A stretch of 64,000 nucleotides of DNA from a gamma proteobacterium symbiont of Ctena orbiculata (lineage in GTDB: Bacteria > Pseudomonadota > Gammaproteobacteria > Chromatiales > Chromatiaceae). The position numbers and the translations under genes were made by a program. Every line of letters begins with the position of its first letter. Position 1 is the stretch's first letter. Where the stretch lies: positions 83,755 to 147,754 of the forward strand of contig NATW01000119.1 of NCBI GenBank assembly GCA_003094555.1, given 5' to 3'. The notes beneath the pieces are model-generated. The model was not told the DNA's origin, ran no database searches, and was given only the letters and a program-made list of their open reading frames with translations. Shown here in pieces: positions 8,164 through 17,853 of this stretch.

Positions 8164-10980
8164 CTAACCCTTAATTTGAGAGATCTCACTCAAAAGCTTC
8201 TTAGCTGCCTCGGATTCGGGGAAATCCTTATGCTCTTTGGTGATTTTAACCAGCACATCCTGTGCCTGATTTGCCTTGTCCGACCCCACTAGCATAACAG
8301 CATAGTGGTAAAGAATGGACGGATCCGAGTGCTTATCCATAATCGGGGTCAAGATCTTCAAAGCCGTCGCCGTATCTCCCAATTTATGTGTCAGCCAGGC
8401 GAAAGTATCTACCACCGACGGGGAGGCATTGCCAGAAATTTCATACGCCCGTTTCGCCTGTTCCAGCGCCATGCGTGGTTTCCGATCGAAATTTAGCAGT
8501 GCTGAATTGTTGAGGGCAACGATGTTTCGCGGGTTAACCTCTAGCAGATCATTATATAGCTTAACAGCCGCATTAACTTTCCCCATTGTCTGATAGAGGA
8601 TCGCCAGTGCCAACTGCGCCTGTTGATTATTTTTGTGAGCTTTTCTCCAACTGGTCAACAATTTAATTGCACTATCTGGATTCCCATTCTTAATATGCAA
8701 ATCTGAAAGCTGCTGCATGAGCATAAACGGCGCCTCAGGTGTGGCATAGGATTCAAGACTCTTGATGGCTTTATCCATATTCCCCCTTGCCTCGTAGTAG
8801 TTTCCCTGAAGGGTCACACCGACATATTTTGTCTCAGCGTCGTTGATCAGCTGATCCAGAACAACCTCCACCTGCTGATAGTTTTGCTCCCGCATCTCCA
8901 GTTTATATCGTAAAAGTTTGCCTTTAAGGGATGAGGGTATCTGTTTATCCAACCTTTGCAGTGTAACCCTGGCCGCTTTCGTATCGCCTCTCTTTGTCTG
9001 CAGATTAGCCAGTTGCAAATAGGCCATCTCACTTTGCGGATTATTATCCAGCAGTTTTCCTATTGTTGACTCTGCCTGGCTATAGTTACCTGTCTGCTCA
9101 TCAATCATGGCAAGCATGGATATGACTGCAGGATTGCTGCTCTCCCTTAACGCCTCGTCGTCAAGATAGGCTGCGGCCTTCTCCGTCTCTTTGCGCCTTA
9201 GGAAGTATCTGGCCAAAATGACCCGTGGCAGCCAGGCATTGTCACCCGTTTCAACAGCTTTTTCCAACCATGTCAGCGCCTCCTTCTGGCCACCGGAACG
9301 CTCGCTTATCTGAGCAAGAAGCATCATCGCATTAACGTTCTTTGGTTCTCTAGCCAGAACCAGATTGAGCCTGTCGCTACCTGCTATCAGTCGTCCGTCC
9401 TCAAGGTCCATTCTGGCAAGCGCCAATTGAGCGGGAACAAATTCAGAATTTTTGTTAACTGTGTCAGTAAAAAACCGCCTTGCAGAATTTCTATTACCCG
9501 AATAGAGCTCAATCATGGCTCGCAGATAGAGATCTACTGGACGTCCTCCTTCGCGATCCAATAGTTGATCAGACAGTTTGCGTGCAGAATCAAAGTCCTG
9601 TTTCCTGATGTAAGAGAGGATTAACAGGGTATCTCGCTTTGATGACTCCCCTACCCACTCATCTTCCAATTCAGTAATAGCCTCATCCACAGAACCATGA
9701 TTGATATAGAGACGAGCCAGCTCCTCACGAATGCGGGTATCGCTGGGATTGTCGTGGGCGGCCTTTTTAAGGAACTCTATTCCTCGTTTGTACTCACCAG
9801 ACTGACTTGCTGCGCGGCCAATCATGGTGAGAATCTGTTCATCATTGCTATCTACAGCGCCAGATTCAAGCAGCGCCAGAACCTCCCGTGGCTTGTCCAA
9901 TTGCAACTTGATTTCGCCAAGAAGTTTTCTGGCCTGGAGATGGGTAGGCACCTGATTGACATATCGCGTAAGGAGTATGTTTGCCTGCTCTAGATTATTT
10001 TCGAAAAAGTGCAGAGCACCGAGCAACAGGACTGTCGGCAGATGATTCGGCATAGCCGAATGTGCCCGTGACAGCTTGGTGACAGCACTTTCATAATCCT
10101 TGTTCAGGTATTTATAGAGACCTGTGAGATAGTCTACGTAAGGATTACTTTTGTATCGAGTCTCCAAGTCTCTAATGTATTGCTCGCTCTCAACCAGCTT
10201 TTCCAGATGAAAAAACAGGTGGATAAGATTGACTGTGATGAGATATGCATCTTGTTCAGGGTCATTCTCGTTGATCAGTGACAGCGCGCCCTCCAACAGC
10301 TCAACCGCTTTGTTATGATCTTCCAGCTGCACATGTACAGCAGCCAAGTCACGCAATACTTTGTAGTCCGCTTTATCTATCTCCATCGCACGCAGCAGGT
10401 ATTCCATAGCTTCCGCATTATCATTTCGAATTCTTGCCGCTTTGGCCAATGATCGTAATGCGGTGACACTGTCCTGGTCCTTTTCCAGCATCTTCCTGGC
10501 AAGGGCTACTCCCTGCTCCAGCTTTTTTTCATTGATATAAGCATGCGAAACTACTGCCCACATCGCCATAGGTTCAATGTCATTCAAACCATCCTGTTCA
10601 TAGGCCGCTACGATTTCTTCGTATTTCCCCTGCAACTCCCAGGAAGAGAGTAATATCGTTTGCTGATCGGCTGTTGGCGCCCTGTCGCTCGAAACTATCT
10701 TTATCTCCCTTTCTGCAGAAAATCCATCGCCTTTTTTCAAGTAGCATCTGGCCAGCAACTGTCTGGCTTCCGTATTAGCTGAGTTATCCTGTAGTATCTG
10801 CTTGAGCTCTATCATCGCTTTCGAGTAGTTGCCATTTGCAAAACTGGTTTGTGCTGATGTAAGTGCCTCTTTATCATCTTTACCGACAGAGCATGCTGGT
10901 AATGTGATTTGAAGCGCGAACATGCATAACACAAAAAGCCAAAGGCTAAACCGCTTAATGTAAATCCCTGCCATTGTCAT
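8164..10980 (-). CDS. prsT: XrtA/PEP-CTERM system TPR lipoprotein PrsT
   Basis: A 938-residue TPR-repeat lipoprotein. The N-terminus has a hydrophobic stretch followed by the lipobox LPACS, so it should be anchored in an envelope membrane facing the periplasm. The rest is almost entirely TPR-like helix pairs, for example GNYSKAMIELKQIL, NTEARQLLARCYLKKGD and MALEQAKRAYEIS. Length and position next to prsR and prsK match the PrsT family of exosortase-A loci. Its molecular job is not known; TPR arrays in such loci may scaffold the export machinery. It starts 58 bp after prsR and is followed by the export lipoprotein gene. Confidence 0.92.
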   Translation of the reverse strand: MTMAGIYIKRFSLWLFVLCMFALQITLPACSVGKDDKEALTSAQTSFANGNYSKAMIELKQILQDNSANTEARQLLARCYLKKGDGFSAEREIKIVSSDRAPTADQQTILLSSWELQGKYEEIVAAYEQDGLNDIEPMAMWAVVSHAYINEKKLEQGVALARKMLEKDQDSVTALRSLAKAARIRNDNAEAMEYLLRAMEIDKADYKVLRDLAAVHVQLEDHNKAVELLEGALSLINENDPEQDAYLITVNLIHLFFHLEKLVESEQYIRDLETRYKSNPYVDYLTGLYKYLNKDYESAVTKLSRAHSAMPNHLPTVLLLGALHFFENNLEQANILLTRYVNQVPTHLQARKLLGEIKLQLDKPREVLALLESGAVDSNDEQILTMIGRAASQSGEYKRGIEFLKKAAHDNPSDTRIREELARLYINHGSVDEAITELEDEWVGESSKRDTLLILSYIRKQDFDSARKLSDQLLDREGGRPVDLYLRAMIELYSGNRNSARRFFTDTVNKNSEFVPAQLALARMDLEDGRLIAGSDRLNLVLAREPKNVNAMMLLAQISERSGGQKEALTWLEKAVETGDNAWLPRVILARYFLRRKETEKAAAYLDDEALRESSNPAVISMLAMIDEQTGNYSQAESTIGKLLDNNPQSEMAYLQLANLQTKRGDTKAARVTLQRLDKQIPSSLKGKLLRYKLEMREQNYQQVEVVLDQLINDAETKYVGVTLQGNYYEARGNMDKAIKSLESYATPEAPFMLMQQLSDLHIKNGNPDSAIKLLTSWRKAHKNNQQAQLALAILYQTMGKVNAAVKLYNDLLEVNPRNIVALNNSALLNFDRKPRMALEQAKRAYEISGNASPSVVDTFAWLTHKLGDTATALKILTPIMDKHSDPSILYHYAVMLVGSDKANQAQDVLVKITKEHKDFPESEAAKKLLSEISQIKG

Positions 10981-11038
10981 TGCATAACCACCATACTATC
11001 TAGCTATATTGTTACCACTCGTTAACCCCTGGACAGAT

Positions 11039-12400
11039 CTATTTAAGACCGTATTTATTGACCAGATCATATAAAGTGGGTCTACTGATACCTAACAGAT
11101 CTGCTGCCTTGGAAACATTTCCACCCACGAAGCTCATCGCTCTAATTATCGCTGTTGCCTCTGCCCGTTCCCTGACCTCTCTCAAATTAACCGGCATGAC
11201 ATCTTCACTCTTCTCAGTCAATTGCAGTTCACTGGGAGTGATCAATTGATCATCAGCCATAACCACGGAACGTTTTATTCTGTTTTCCAGCTCCCTGACA
11301 TTTCCTGGCCAGGAATAACCCTCGATGGCTTTCAAGGCTTCATCAGTAAATCCGCTGACTTTGGAAGAGTTCTGTTTTGCATACTTCTTCAAAAATGACC
11401 AAGCCAATAAGACCGCATCCCCCGCACGTTCTCTTAGTGGGGGAATATTGATCGAAATCTCACTGATCCGATAATAGAGATCCTCGCGAAATTCACCTTG
11501 CGCAATTTTCTCTTCCAAGTCCTGATTGGTTGCACAAACAACTCTGATATCCACAGGAATTTCTTCCCTGCCACCAAGTCTCTCGATTACCCTCTCCTGC
11601 AAGAATCGCAACATCTTCGCCTGTAAACCAATCGGCATGTCGCCAATCTCATCCAGAAACAGAGTGCCCCCGTTTGCTGACTCGATCTTTCCTATAGTCT
11701 TTTTCGAGGCGCCGGTAAACGCACCTTTTTCGTAGCCATAAAGCTCACTTTCTAAAAGGTTTTCTGGAATTGATGCGCAGTTTATCGCTGCAAACTTTTC
11801 ATTATTTCTATCACTCAGGGCATGGATTGACCTGGCAAGCACCTCTTTGCCGGTTCCGCTATCGCCCAGAAGTAATGCCGTAATGTCTGTCGGGCTGATC
11901 TTTTCGATTATTCTGCAAATTTCCAGCATTTCCGGACTATTTGCTATGACACCGTCGAGCGGTGAATTGCGCTGAATATTATGCAGCCTGCGGTTCTCAT
12001 CCTCCAGGCTATAAACATTAAATGCACGCTCGATAATAACCCGCAACACATCAGGATCTATCGGTTTTTGATAAAAGTCGTAGGCACCCAATTCAATTGA
12101 CTTGAGTGCATTCTCACGATCATCATTACCAGTGACTACAATGACTTTTGTTTGTGGAACTAAATTCAAAATCTCTTGCAATGTCGCAAATCCCTCGCTG
12201 ACATTGGTGGGATCTGGTGGTAATCCGAGATCAAGGGTAACTACAGGTGCCGATGTTTTGCGAAGACAGTTTATTGCGCTCACCCTATCGCCGACGATAT
12301 GCACATCATAACCGTCAAAACTCCATTTGAGTTGGCTTTGCAACCCAGGATCATCCTCAACTATTATAAGTGATTTCAGATCTTTATTAGCTTTAGCCAC
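11039..12400 (-). CDS. prsR: XrtA/PEP-CTERM sigma54-dependent response regulator PrsR
   Basis: NtrC-type transcription activator, 453 residues. The receiver domain (about 8-128) has acidic residues E15, D16 and D17, phospho-acceptor D57 and conserved K112. The AAA+ sigma54-interaction domain has Walker A GDSGTGKE at 179-186 and the sigma54 loop GAFTGA at 226-231. The C-terminal Fis-type helix-turn-helix reads [26 protein letters not shown]. It is expected to be phosphorylated by PrsK, whose gene ends 2 bp before the PrsR start codon, and to switch on sigma54 promoters of PEP-CTERM/exosortase genes. I did not find a convincing -24/-12 promoter in the neighbouring gaps. Confidence 0.95.
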   Translation of the reverse strand: MAKANKDLKSLIIVEDDPGLQSQLKWSFDGYDVHIVGDRVSAINCLRKTSAPVVTLDLGLPPDPTNVSEGFATLQEILNLVPQTKVIVVTGNDDRENALKSIELGAYDFYQKPIDPDVLRVIIERAFNVYSLEDENRRLHNIQRNSPLDGVIANSPEMLEICRIIEKISPTDITALLLGDSGTGKEVLARSIHALSDRNNEKFAAINCASIPENLLESELYGYEKGAFTGASKKTIGKIESANGGTLFLDEIGDMPIGLQAKMLRFLQERVIERLGGREEIPVDIRVVCATNQDLEEKIAQGEFREDLYYRISEISINIPPLRERAGDAVLLAWSFLKKYAKQNSSKVSGFTDEALKAIEGYSWPGNVRELENRIKRSVVMADDQLITPSELQLTEKSEDVMPVNLREVRERAEATAIIRAMSFVGGNVSKAADLLGISRPTLYDLVNKYGLK

Positions 12401-12402
12401 AA

Positions 12403-14508
12403 CTACGCCTCTGCTCTGGTAGATATGTGTGTGTCCGTTGCCTGTCTTGCGACCTCAAGCGGTATAATTATCTCGAATTTAGTCCCAGTTCCCATACTGC
12501 TATCTACCTTGATACTGCCATTCAGGGAATTAACGTATTCCTTGGTTTCATAAACCCCAATCCCCATCCCTGCATTTCCTTTTGTTGTTTGAAACGGGCG
12601 AAACAACTTTTCCTTGATGAACGATTCGTCCATGCCGATCCCACTATCCTCAATCGTAATAACTGCACTATCTTCGATACGATCTACTGTTACATCGACC
12701 CGACCATCCTCCTGCGACGCCTCTTGTGCATTTTTTATCATATGCACCATAATGGCTGTAAAGCGATCCTTGTCGGCGATGATTTCCAGGTAATTGGCAT
12801 TGATACTAAGTCGCGGCTTGGGTAAATATGCATACAGCTCATTCACTGCCTGCGCAACTGACTCTTCCACATAAAACTGCTTTGTCTTCGTTGACTCGAA
12901 TCTTCCCTGTCTCAACTGGGTAAGTAATCGTCCCATTTTACTGACTGCATTGCCAATGGTTTTAACCGCATCATCCATGAATTCAGGATTATTTCTATGC
13001 CGTTCGGCATTCTTCACCACCAACTCCAATTGAGCAATCAGGTTTTTCAGGTCATGCACCACAAATGCTGAAAGCCTGTTGAATGCTTCAAATTGATTAG
13101 CCTGATTCAATGCCTCCGAGGTTTGCAGCAACGCCAGATAACTAGCGGCCTGTTTTGCCGAAGCCTTGATCAGATCCCGATCCTCCCAATTGATCGACTT
13201 GGATAGATTTGATTGTGTCAACAAGACAAAACCAAGCAGTTGCTCGTGTTGTTTGATGGGTACGATTAACCAGGCCCCTTCGATTGCAACAATCTCAGCG
13301 CCCAGTTTCAGACCTTCATATCGTTCTGGAAATTTTCTGTATTCATCGAAATCGATGATCCAGTCGCTCTTGGAGAAGTAGGTCACTAACGGGTCATCAG
13401 TATCAAATGAGATAGCTATCGGCGACGTCTGCCAGTGACTGACACACTGGTAGCTGCCAACATCGTCCGTCATCCAGAGATAACCCCCACCCGCATCGAT
13501 CGAATCAGAGAGCGCCTGGATAACCCGAACGCGAATCGCCTTACCACCTCTACCATCGGATAGGGTCTGAACCACCCGCAACCACTCATCCCGCCAGTCA
13601 TACTTGTAGCTGAAGAAGTGTTTGTTGACAAATACCTTAACCTTTGAGCGCAGGTTCCCTGAGAATAATACGGTAACGAGAAACACGACTGCCGCGAAGA
13701 CAAAGGCGATCTGTGTTGCCTTGCCCCAACTCCCACCGTAAAAGCGGATGTAATAACCCACTGCCGCCATGATCACCAAATAGGCCCCTGCGGCTATGAT
13801 AGTGGTAGCATGAAATACCACCTGCTTCGAGACAAACACGCGCACAGACCAACTGGGATTTCTGGTTGCTGCAATCGCCACGAAAGGTACGGCCAGTGCG
13901 CTAGTCAAGCCCCTCGCCTGCCACAACGTAGCGTCCACCTTGTTAAACATCAAAGCCTCTGCGTAGAGGAAAAAATCGTAGACAAACAGGACGCCCATTC
14001 CGAGATAGAGATATTTGACAGCCCAGCGCATATCCGGCCTTGTGCTGCGATAGAGCTGTTCGATCAGAGTCAAGCCGGTGATGGCAAATCCGAGATAGCC
14101 AACTAAGGGTAAGCTCGCAAAGCGCTCTCTTGCGCCCAGCCCGGGAATGAATTGTGTCAACGGCTCGACCAATATCAAGATGATGGAGCTGAAGAGCATA
14201 ACAAGTGGAATAAATGCCAATTCCCGACGCAGGTAACCGCTTGCCTTATCCAGGTTCCCCAAGAGGCGAAACAGGAAAGCAAACCACGCAATGTTCCTTG
14301 CTATCTCAGCAACTTGGTAGGTAACTCGCGTGAGTTCGGATTCATCCACCTGCAGTGCAACAGCGCTCAGCGCCCAGCAGGCTGTCGTCACAGAAGCGGT
14401 CAATAAATAGATTCCCTCTATTCGTCCACGCCAGCTGGTAACAAGCATCACGCTGAAGAGCAGGAAAAGAGTGGCCGATATGGCATAACCGATGATTCCA
14501 ATACTCAA
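12403..14508 (-). CDS. prsK: XrtA/PEP-CTERM system sensor histidine kinase PrsK
   Basis: Membrane sensor kinase, 701 residues. About eight to nine hydrophobic segments fill the first 300 residues. A GAF-like domain follows (about 315-465). Then comes the histidine phosphotransfer region with HDLKNLIAQLELVV, where H of HDLKN is the likely phosphorylated residue. The HATPase domain shows N box MVHMIKNAQEASQEDGR, G1 EDSGIGMDE and G2 GNAGMGIGVYETKEY. This layout is that of PrsK. It is the first gene of the block and is transcribed away from gspG. The cognate regulator PrsR follows directly. The signal sensed is unknown. Confidence 0.94.
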   Translation of the reverse strand: MSIGIIGYAISATLFLLFSVMLVTSWRGRIEGIYLLTASVTTACWALSAVALQVDESELTRVTYQVAEIARNIAWFAFLFRLLGNLDKASGYLRRELAFIPLVMLFSSIILILVEPLTQFIPGLGARERFASLPLVGYLGFAITGLTLIEQLYRSTRPDMRWAVKYLYLGMGVLFVYDFFLYAEALMFNKVDATLWQARGLTSALAVPFVAIAATRNPSWSVRVFVSKQVVFHATTIIAAGAYLVIMAAVGYYIRFYGGSWGKATQIAFVFAAVVFLVTVLFSGNLRSKVKVFVNKHFFSYKYDWRDEWLRVVQTLSDGRGGKAIRVRVIQALSDSIDAGGGYLWMTDDVGSYQCVSHWQTSPIAISFDTDDPLVTYFSKSDWIIDFDEYRKFPERYEGLKLGAEIVAIEGAWLIVPIKQHEQLLGFVLLTQSNLSKSINWEDRDLIKASAKQAASYLALLQTSEALNQANQFEAFNRLSAFVVHDLKNLIAQLELVVKNAERHRNNPEFMDDAVKTIGNAVSKMGRLLTQLRQGRFESTKTKQFYVEESVAQAVNELYAYLPKPRLSINANYLEIIADKDRFTAIMVHMIKNAQEASQEDGRVDVTVDRIEDSAVITIEDSGIGMDESFIKEKLFRPFQTTKGNAGMGIGVYETKEYVNSLNGSIKVDSSMGTGTKFEIIIPLEVARQATDTHISTRAEA

Positions 14509-14827
14509 GCAGCTAATCCTCTCTGGAGATTCCTACGCTTTCATGCAGAATGAACTTTTACCCACATTGATGTACGTACTATCCTGAATACCTGTAACCA
14601 CATTCACTTAATGCTATCCTGCACGATTAGATGAAATCCTTGTTATTCAATAGGTTATCAAATACTGTGATGTTTAGGATAGGCAACGGATACTCAATAT
14701 TATATGGGATGGTGAACTGAATCACCCCTTTGGGGTGGATTTGCAGATGAATCTAGATTCCATAGCAGATTCCCTCGATAATAGCCCAGCATCAAACAGA
14801 GACAAATATTACGGGTTCGAAACCATT
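14509..14827. other. Divergent intergenic region, prsK / gspG
   Basis: About 320 nt separate the prsK start from the gspG start chosen here, so promoters of both transcripts should lie inside. The left part is AT-rich. A perfect hairpin CACCCC-TTT-GGGGTG lies at 14723-14737 and buries the GTG at 14735 that would open a longer gspG frame. GGTGGA next to it could serve as ribosome-binding site for an in-frame ATG at 14747. No clear sigma70 or sigma54 promoter was recognised. Confidence 0.5.
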
Positions 14828-15313
14828 ATGAAAAAAGCAGCACACACAATAATATCCACCTGTCCGGCTCACGCCGAGACCAGACGAAATAAGGGAAATC
14901 GTTTTAAAAACAAAGGTTTCACCCTGATAGAAGTGATGGTCGTCGTGGTCATACTCAGTATCCTCGCGGCAATAGTTGTCCCTAAAATCATGGATAGGCC
15001 GGAACAGGCCCGGATCACCAAGGCAAAAAGCGATATCCGTGCCCTGGAAGCGGCACTCAATCTCTATCGGCTTGACAATATGACCTATCCCACAACCGAC
15101 CAAGGTCTCGAGGCCCTGGTAAGTAAGCCAACCGATTCCCCAGAACCGAGGAATTGGAAAGAGGGTGGTTACCTGGATCGGTTGCCCATGGATCCCTGGA
15201 ACAATCCCTATCTGTATCTCAGCCCGGGCACACACAGTACGATCGATATCTACTCGGCGGGGCTCGATCCCCAATCCGCCGATGACGATCTTGGGAACTG
15301 GAATCTGGAGTGA
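14828..15313 (+). CDS. gspG: Type II secretion major pseudopilin GspG
   Basis: Major pseudopilin of the type II secretion system, which builds the periplasmic piston fibre. The prepilin motif KNKG-FTLIEVMVVVVILSILAA is present, with E at mature position 5. The C-terminal GspG pattern is also there: YPTTDQGLEALV, GGYLDRLPMDPWNNPYLY, DIYSAGLDP. From ATG at 14828 the leader is 30 residues. The frame stays open upstream to ATG 14747 (with GGTGGA upstream) and GTG 14735, which would give a leader of more than 50 residues. I prefer 14828 on leader length, though its ribosome-binding site is weak. The stop codon overlaps the gspH start (GTGA). First gene of the gsp operon. Confidence 0.93.
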   Translation: MKKAAHTIISTCPAHAETRRNKGNRFKNKGFTLIEVMVVVVILSILAAIVVPKIMDRPEQARITKAKSDIRALEAALNLYRLDNMTYPTTDQGLEALVSKPTDSPEPRNWKEGGYLDRLPMDPWNNPYLYLSPGTHSTIDIYSAGLDPQSADDDLGNWNLE

Positions 15314-15828
15314 GCGCTAAATCCTCACCCTTCTCATGCTCCATCCAGCGAGGGTTTACGCTCATTGAGGTGATGGTAGTGGTCATCATCATCGGTATCC
15401 TGATCAACTACGTCACCCTCTCTTTCAGAAGCAATACTCCAGAGGACCTGCTGAAGACCGAGGCCCAGCGACTATCCAGCCTGATCGGGCTGGCAAGTGA
15501 AGAGGCCCTGCTGAGATCGGTATTGATTGGGGTCGATATCGGTGAGGAGGAGTATGGATTCCTGCGCTTGGAAGAGGGGGTATGGCAACCGATGGACGAT
15601 AACCTTTTTCGTTCACGCCAGTTGCCCGAAGGCATGCTCTTCAGTATTGCCTCCACCCAGCAAGTGGGTGAGGATGAAGAGGAGAACGTACCCGAAATCA
15701 TATTACTCAACAGCGGCGAGATGACCCCCTTTGAGTTAAAGCTCAGTTCGGATCTGATCGATAGTTACTATCGGCTGACCGGAACAGAAATGGGGGAGCG
15801 TGTGCTTGATCATGTCACACCCTATTGA
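15310..15828 (+). CDS. gspH: Type II secretion minor pseudopilin GspH
   Basis: Minor pseudopilin, 172 residues, GTG start overlapping the gspG stop. Prepilin cleavage is expected at QRG-FTLIEVMVVVIIIGILIN after a 15-residue leader, with E at mature position 5. The rest is a variable beta-rich domain with acidic stretches (VGEDEEENVPEI). GspH probably joins the GspI-J-K-H tip complex. The order G-H-I-J-K and the overlaps with both neighbours support the call, since GspH sequences themselves are weakly conserved. Confidence 0.85.
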   Translation: MSAKSSPFSCSIQRGFTLIEVMVVVIIIGILINYVTLSFRSNTPEDLLKTEAQRLSSLIGLASEEALLRSVLIGVDIGEEEYGFLRLEEGVWQPMDDNLFRSRQLPEGMLFSIASTQQVGEDEEENVPEIILLNSGEMTPFELKLSSDLIDSYYRLTGTEMGERVLDHVTPY

Positions 15829-16228
15829 CCTTCCCCGGTCCGGTGTGACCCGGCCCACCATCTTGAGATCAAAGGGATTTACCCTCCTGGAGATCCTGAT
15901 TGCCTTGGCCATCCTGGCTATTGCTTTCGCCTCAATCATCACGGTTGCTGCCAACCAGTCTGTTAACGTTGGCTACTTAAGAGATAAAACCCTGGCACAC
16001 TGGGTAGCCATGAACCAGATCACCGAACTGCAGATCAATAGCGAATGGCTGGCAATCGGCAAGAAGCAGGGTGACGAAGAGATGGGTCTGCACAAATGGC
16101 ATTGGCAGAGAAGCGTCAGCAAAACCCCGGATGATCGCGTACGCAAGGTGGAAATCGCTGTATTTCGCGAGCGGGGTGATGATGATGCTGTAACGCGGCT
16201 TGTGAGTTTTATCTCCCGACCGATATGA
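15812..16228 (+). CDS. gspI: Type II secretion minor pseudopilin GspI
   Basis: Minor pseudopilin, 138 residues from ATG 15812. Cleavage is expected at RSKG-FTLLEILIALAILAIAFA. The body contains the GspI hallmark AHWVAMNQITELQ (compare A.wvA.N.l.el in the family) and ends VRLVSF-like (VTRLVSFISRP). The start overlaps gspH by 17 nt and the stop overlaps gspJ by 4 nt. An earlier in-frame GTG at 15800 is possible. GspI is thought to nucleate the pseudopilus tip with GspJ and GspK. Confidence 0.9.
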   Translation: MSHPIDLPRSGVTRPTILRSKGFTLLEILIALAILAIAFASIITVAANQSVNVGYLRDKTLAHWVAMNQITELQINSEWLAIGKKQGDEEMGLHKWHWQRSVSKTPDDRVRKVEIAVFRERGDDDAVTRLVSFISRPI

Positions 16229-16854
16229 ATAGGGTTCATGGCTTCACTCTGCTCGAATTACTGATCGCCATGATGATTTTCGCGATTCTGGCTACATTCG
16301 TCTATGCGGGCCTCAAGGTTGTCCTCGACACTGAGCATCAGACCAGTCAATACAGTCAACGCATCTCCAAGCTTCAACTCGGGCTCAATCTCATGCAGAG
16401 AGATATTGAGCAGTTAGTGGCTCGACCGGTGCGGGATGAATACGGTGATCAACAGCCTGCCCTGAAGAGTGGCGGTATTTCAGACATCCTGCTGGAGCTG
16501 ACGCGGGACGGCTTTTCCAATCCGATGCAATTGCCACGCAGCAATCTACAGCGTGTCGGCTATACCTTTGAGGAGAACACCCTCTACAGACTCACCTGGC
16601 CAACCCTGGACAGATCACAGGAGAGCGAACCTTACCGACAGAAACTGATCGGAGATATCGCATCCCTGGAATTGGTTTTCTACGATAAGGCGCTGCAGGA
16701 GAAACGGGAATGGCCACCCCGGACAAGCGGTGGCCAGGATGAAGATCCAAGCACACTGCCGGTCTCCATCGAACTCAAGCTGGAACTCAAGGACTGGGGT
16801 ACGATTCGACGTCTGTTTCGAGCGGCACGGGCGGTCCCGGTAGCGGACGAATAA
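16225..16854 (+). CDS. gspJ: Type II secretion minor pseudopilin GspJ
   Basis: Minor pseudopilin, 209 residues. It has a very short leader (MNRVHG) before FTLLELLIAMMIFAILA, with E at mature position 5. The body has the GspJ features LNLMQRDIEQLVARPVRDEYG and LVFYDKALQ...WPP. The start overlaps gspI (ATGA) and gspK begins 6 bp after the stop. It forms the tip complex with GspI and GspK. Confidence 0.93.
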   Translation: MNRVHGFTLLELLIAMMIFAILATFVYAGLKVVLDTEHQTSQYSQRISKLQLGLNLMQRDIEQLVARPVRDEYGDQQPALKSGGISDILLELTRDGFSNPMQLPRSNLQRVGYTFEENTLYRLTWPTLDRSQESEPYRQKLIGDIASLELVFYDKALQEKREWPPRTSGGQDEDPSTLPVSIELKLELKDWGTIRRLFRAARAVPVADE

Positions 16855-16860
16855 AATTAA

Positions 16861-17853
16861 ATGTCAGGTATACCGATTCGCAGTTCGATTCATGAAAGGG
16901 GTGTCGCCCTGATCACCGCCATCGTGATTGTCTCGATAGCATCCATCACCGCCGTGGCCATGACTCATGAACTGCAGTTGAACATTCGCCGCAGCAGTAA
17001 TATATTCGCTGCCGACCAGGGCTATCTTTATACCCTGGGCAGTGAAGCCTGGTCACGTGGTATGCTGATCCGGGATCTGAACAACAATAAGCAGGACGGG
17101 AACTATGACGGTCTTGATGAGGACTGGGCCCAAGAGCTTCCACCAACTCCGGTCGAGGGTGGCCAGGTACAAGCCGTTACAGCTTGCCTACAGGCCAGAT
17201 TCAACCTCAACAACCTCTACTTGAACGAAGACGCCAGTGATGCGGATAAACAGTTAGCGAATGACAATCTGGCCCTGTTCCAGCGATTACTGACGATCTT
17301 GGAGCTACCGGAGTCGATTGCTCAAGCTACCGCCGATTGGCTTGATGAGGATATCAAGGCGCTCTACCCAGACGGCGCGGAAGATCTGGAGTATCTCGAT
17401 CTGGATCAACCCTACCGTACCGCGAACGGGTTCATGGCAAGTCCAACCGAACTAAGGCTGATAAAGGGCGTGGACCGGGAGATCTATGAGAAACTGGCCC
17501 CATATATCACCACCCTGCCCGAGCAGACCAAGATCAATGTCAATACCGCAGATGCGCTAATCATTCAGGCATTGGCCGAAAACCTGAACCAAGCCGATGC
17601 AGAACAGTTGATAAGCGAGCGAGAAGAGGAACCGTTCACGCAACCAAATGCATTTGTGCAAAAACTAAAAGCACTTTTGGACGAAAATAAAGTAAAATCT
17701 GATCAAATAACCTCGTTAATCTCAGTTGAGAGTCAATATTTTCAAATGGAGACGGTTGTTCGAATGGAAAGCAGTAGCCAACGACTGGTAAGTCTGTTGT
17801 ATAAGGGTGATGAGGATGTAATTGTCATCTCCCGTACCCTCGGAGCTTTCTGA
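16861..17853 (+). CDS. gspK: Type II secretion minor pseudopilin GspK
   Basis: Largest minor pseudopilin, 330 residues, which caps the pseudopilus. Cleavage is expected after HERG, giving VALITAIVIVSIASITAVA. The glutamate at +5 is replaced by threonine, the known peculiarity of GspK. The body has the extra alpha domain (RFNLNNLY, TADWLDEDI, YRTANGFMASPTELRLIKGVDREIYEKLAPYITTLP) and the T2SSK SAM-like part KINVNTADALIIQALAENL. The stop codon shares one base with the gspL start. Confidence 0.95.
   Translation: MSGIPIRSSIHERGVALITAIVIVSIASITAVAMTHELQLNIRRSSNIFAADQGYLYTLGSEAWSRGMLIRDLNNNKQDGNYDGLDEDWAQELPPTPVEGGQVQAVTACLQARFNLNNLYLNEDASDADKQLANDNLALFQRLLTILELPESIAQATADWLDEDIKALYPDGAEDLEYLDLDQPYRTANGFMASPTELRLIKGVDREIYEKLAPYITTLPEQTKINVNTADALIIQALAENLNQADAEQLISEREEEPFTQPNAFVQKLKALLDENKVKSDQITSLISVESQYFQMETVVRMESSSQRLVSLLYKGDEDVIVISRTLGAF

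Noticed and set aside
14735..14827. Longer gspG start at GTG 14735 or ATG 14747
   Set aside because: It would give a prepilin leader of more than 50 residues, and the GTG lies in a hairpin. ATG 14747 remains possible because GGTGGA precedes it.
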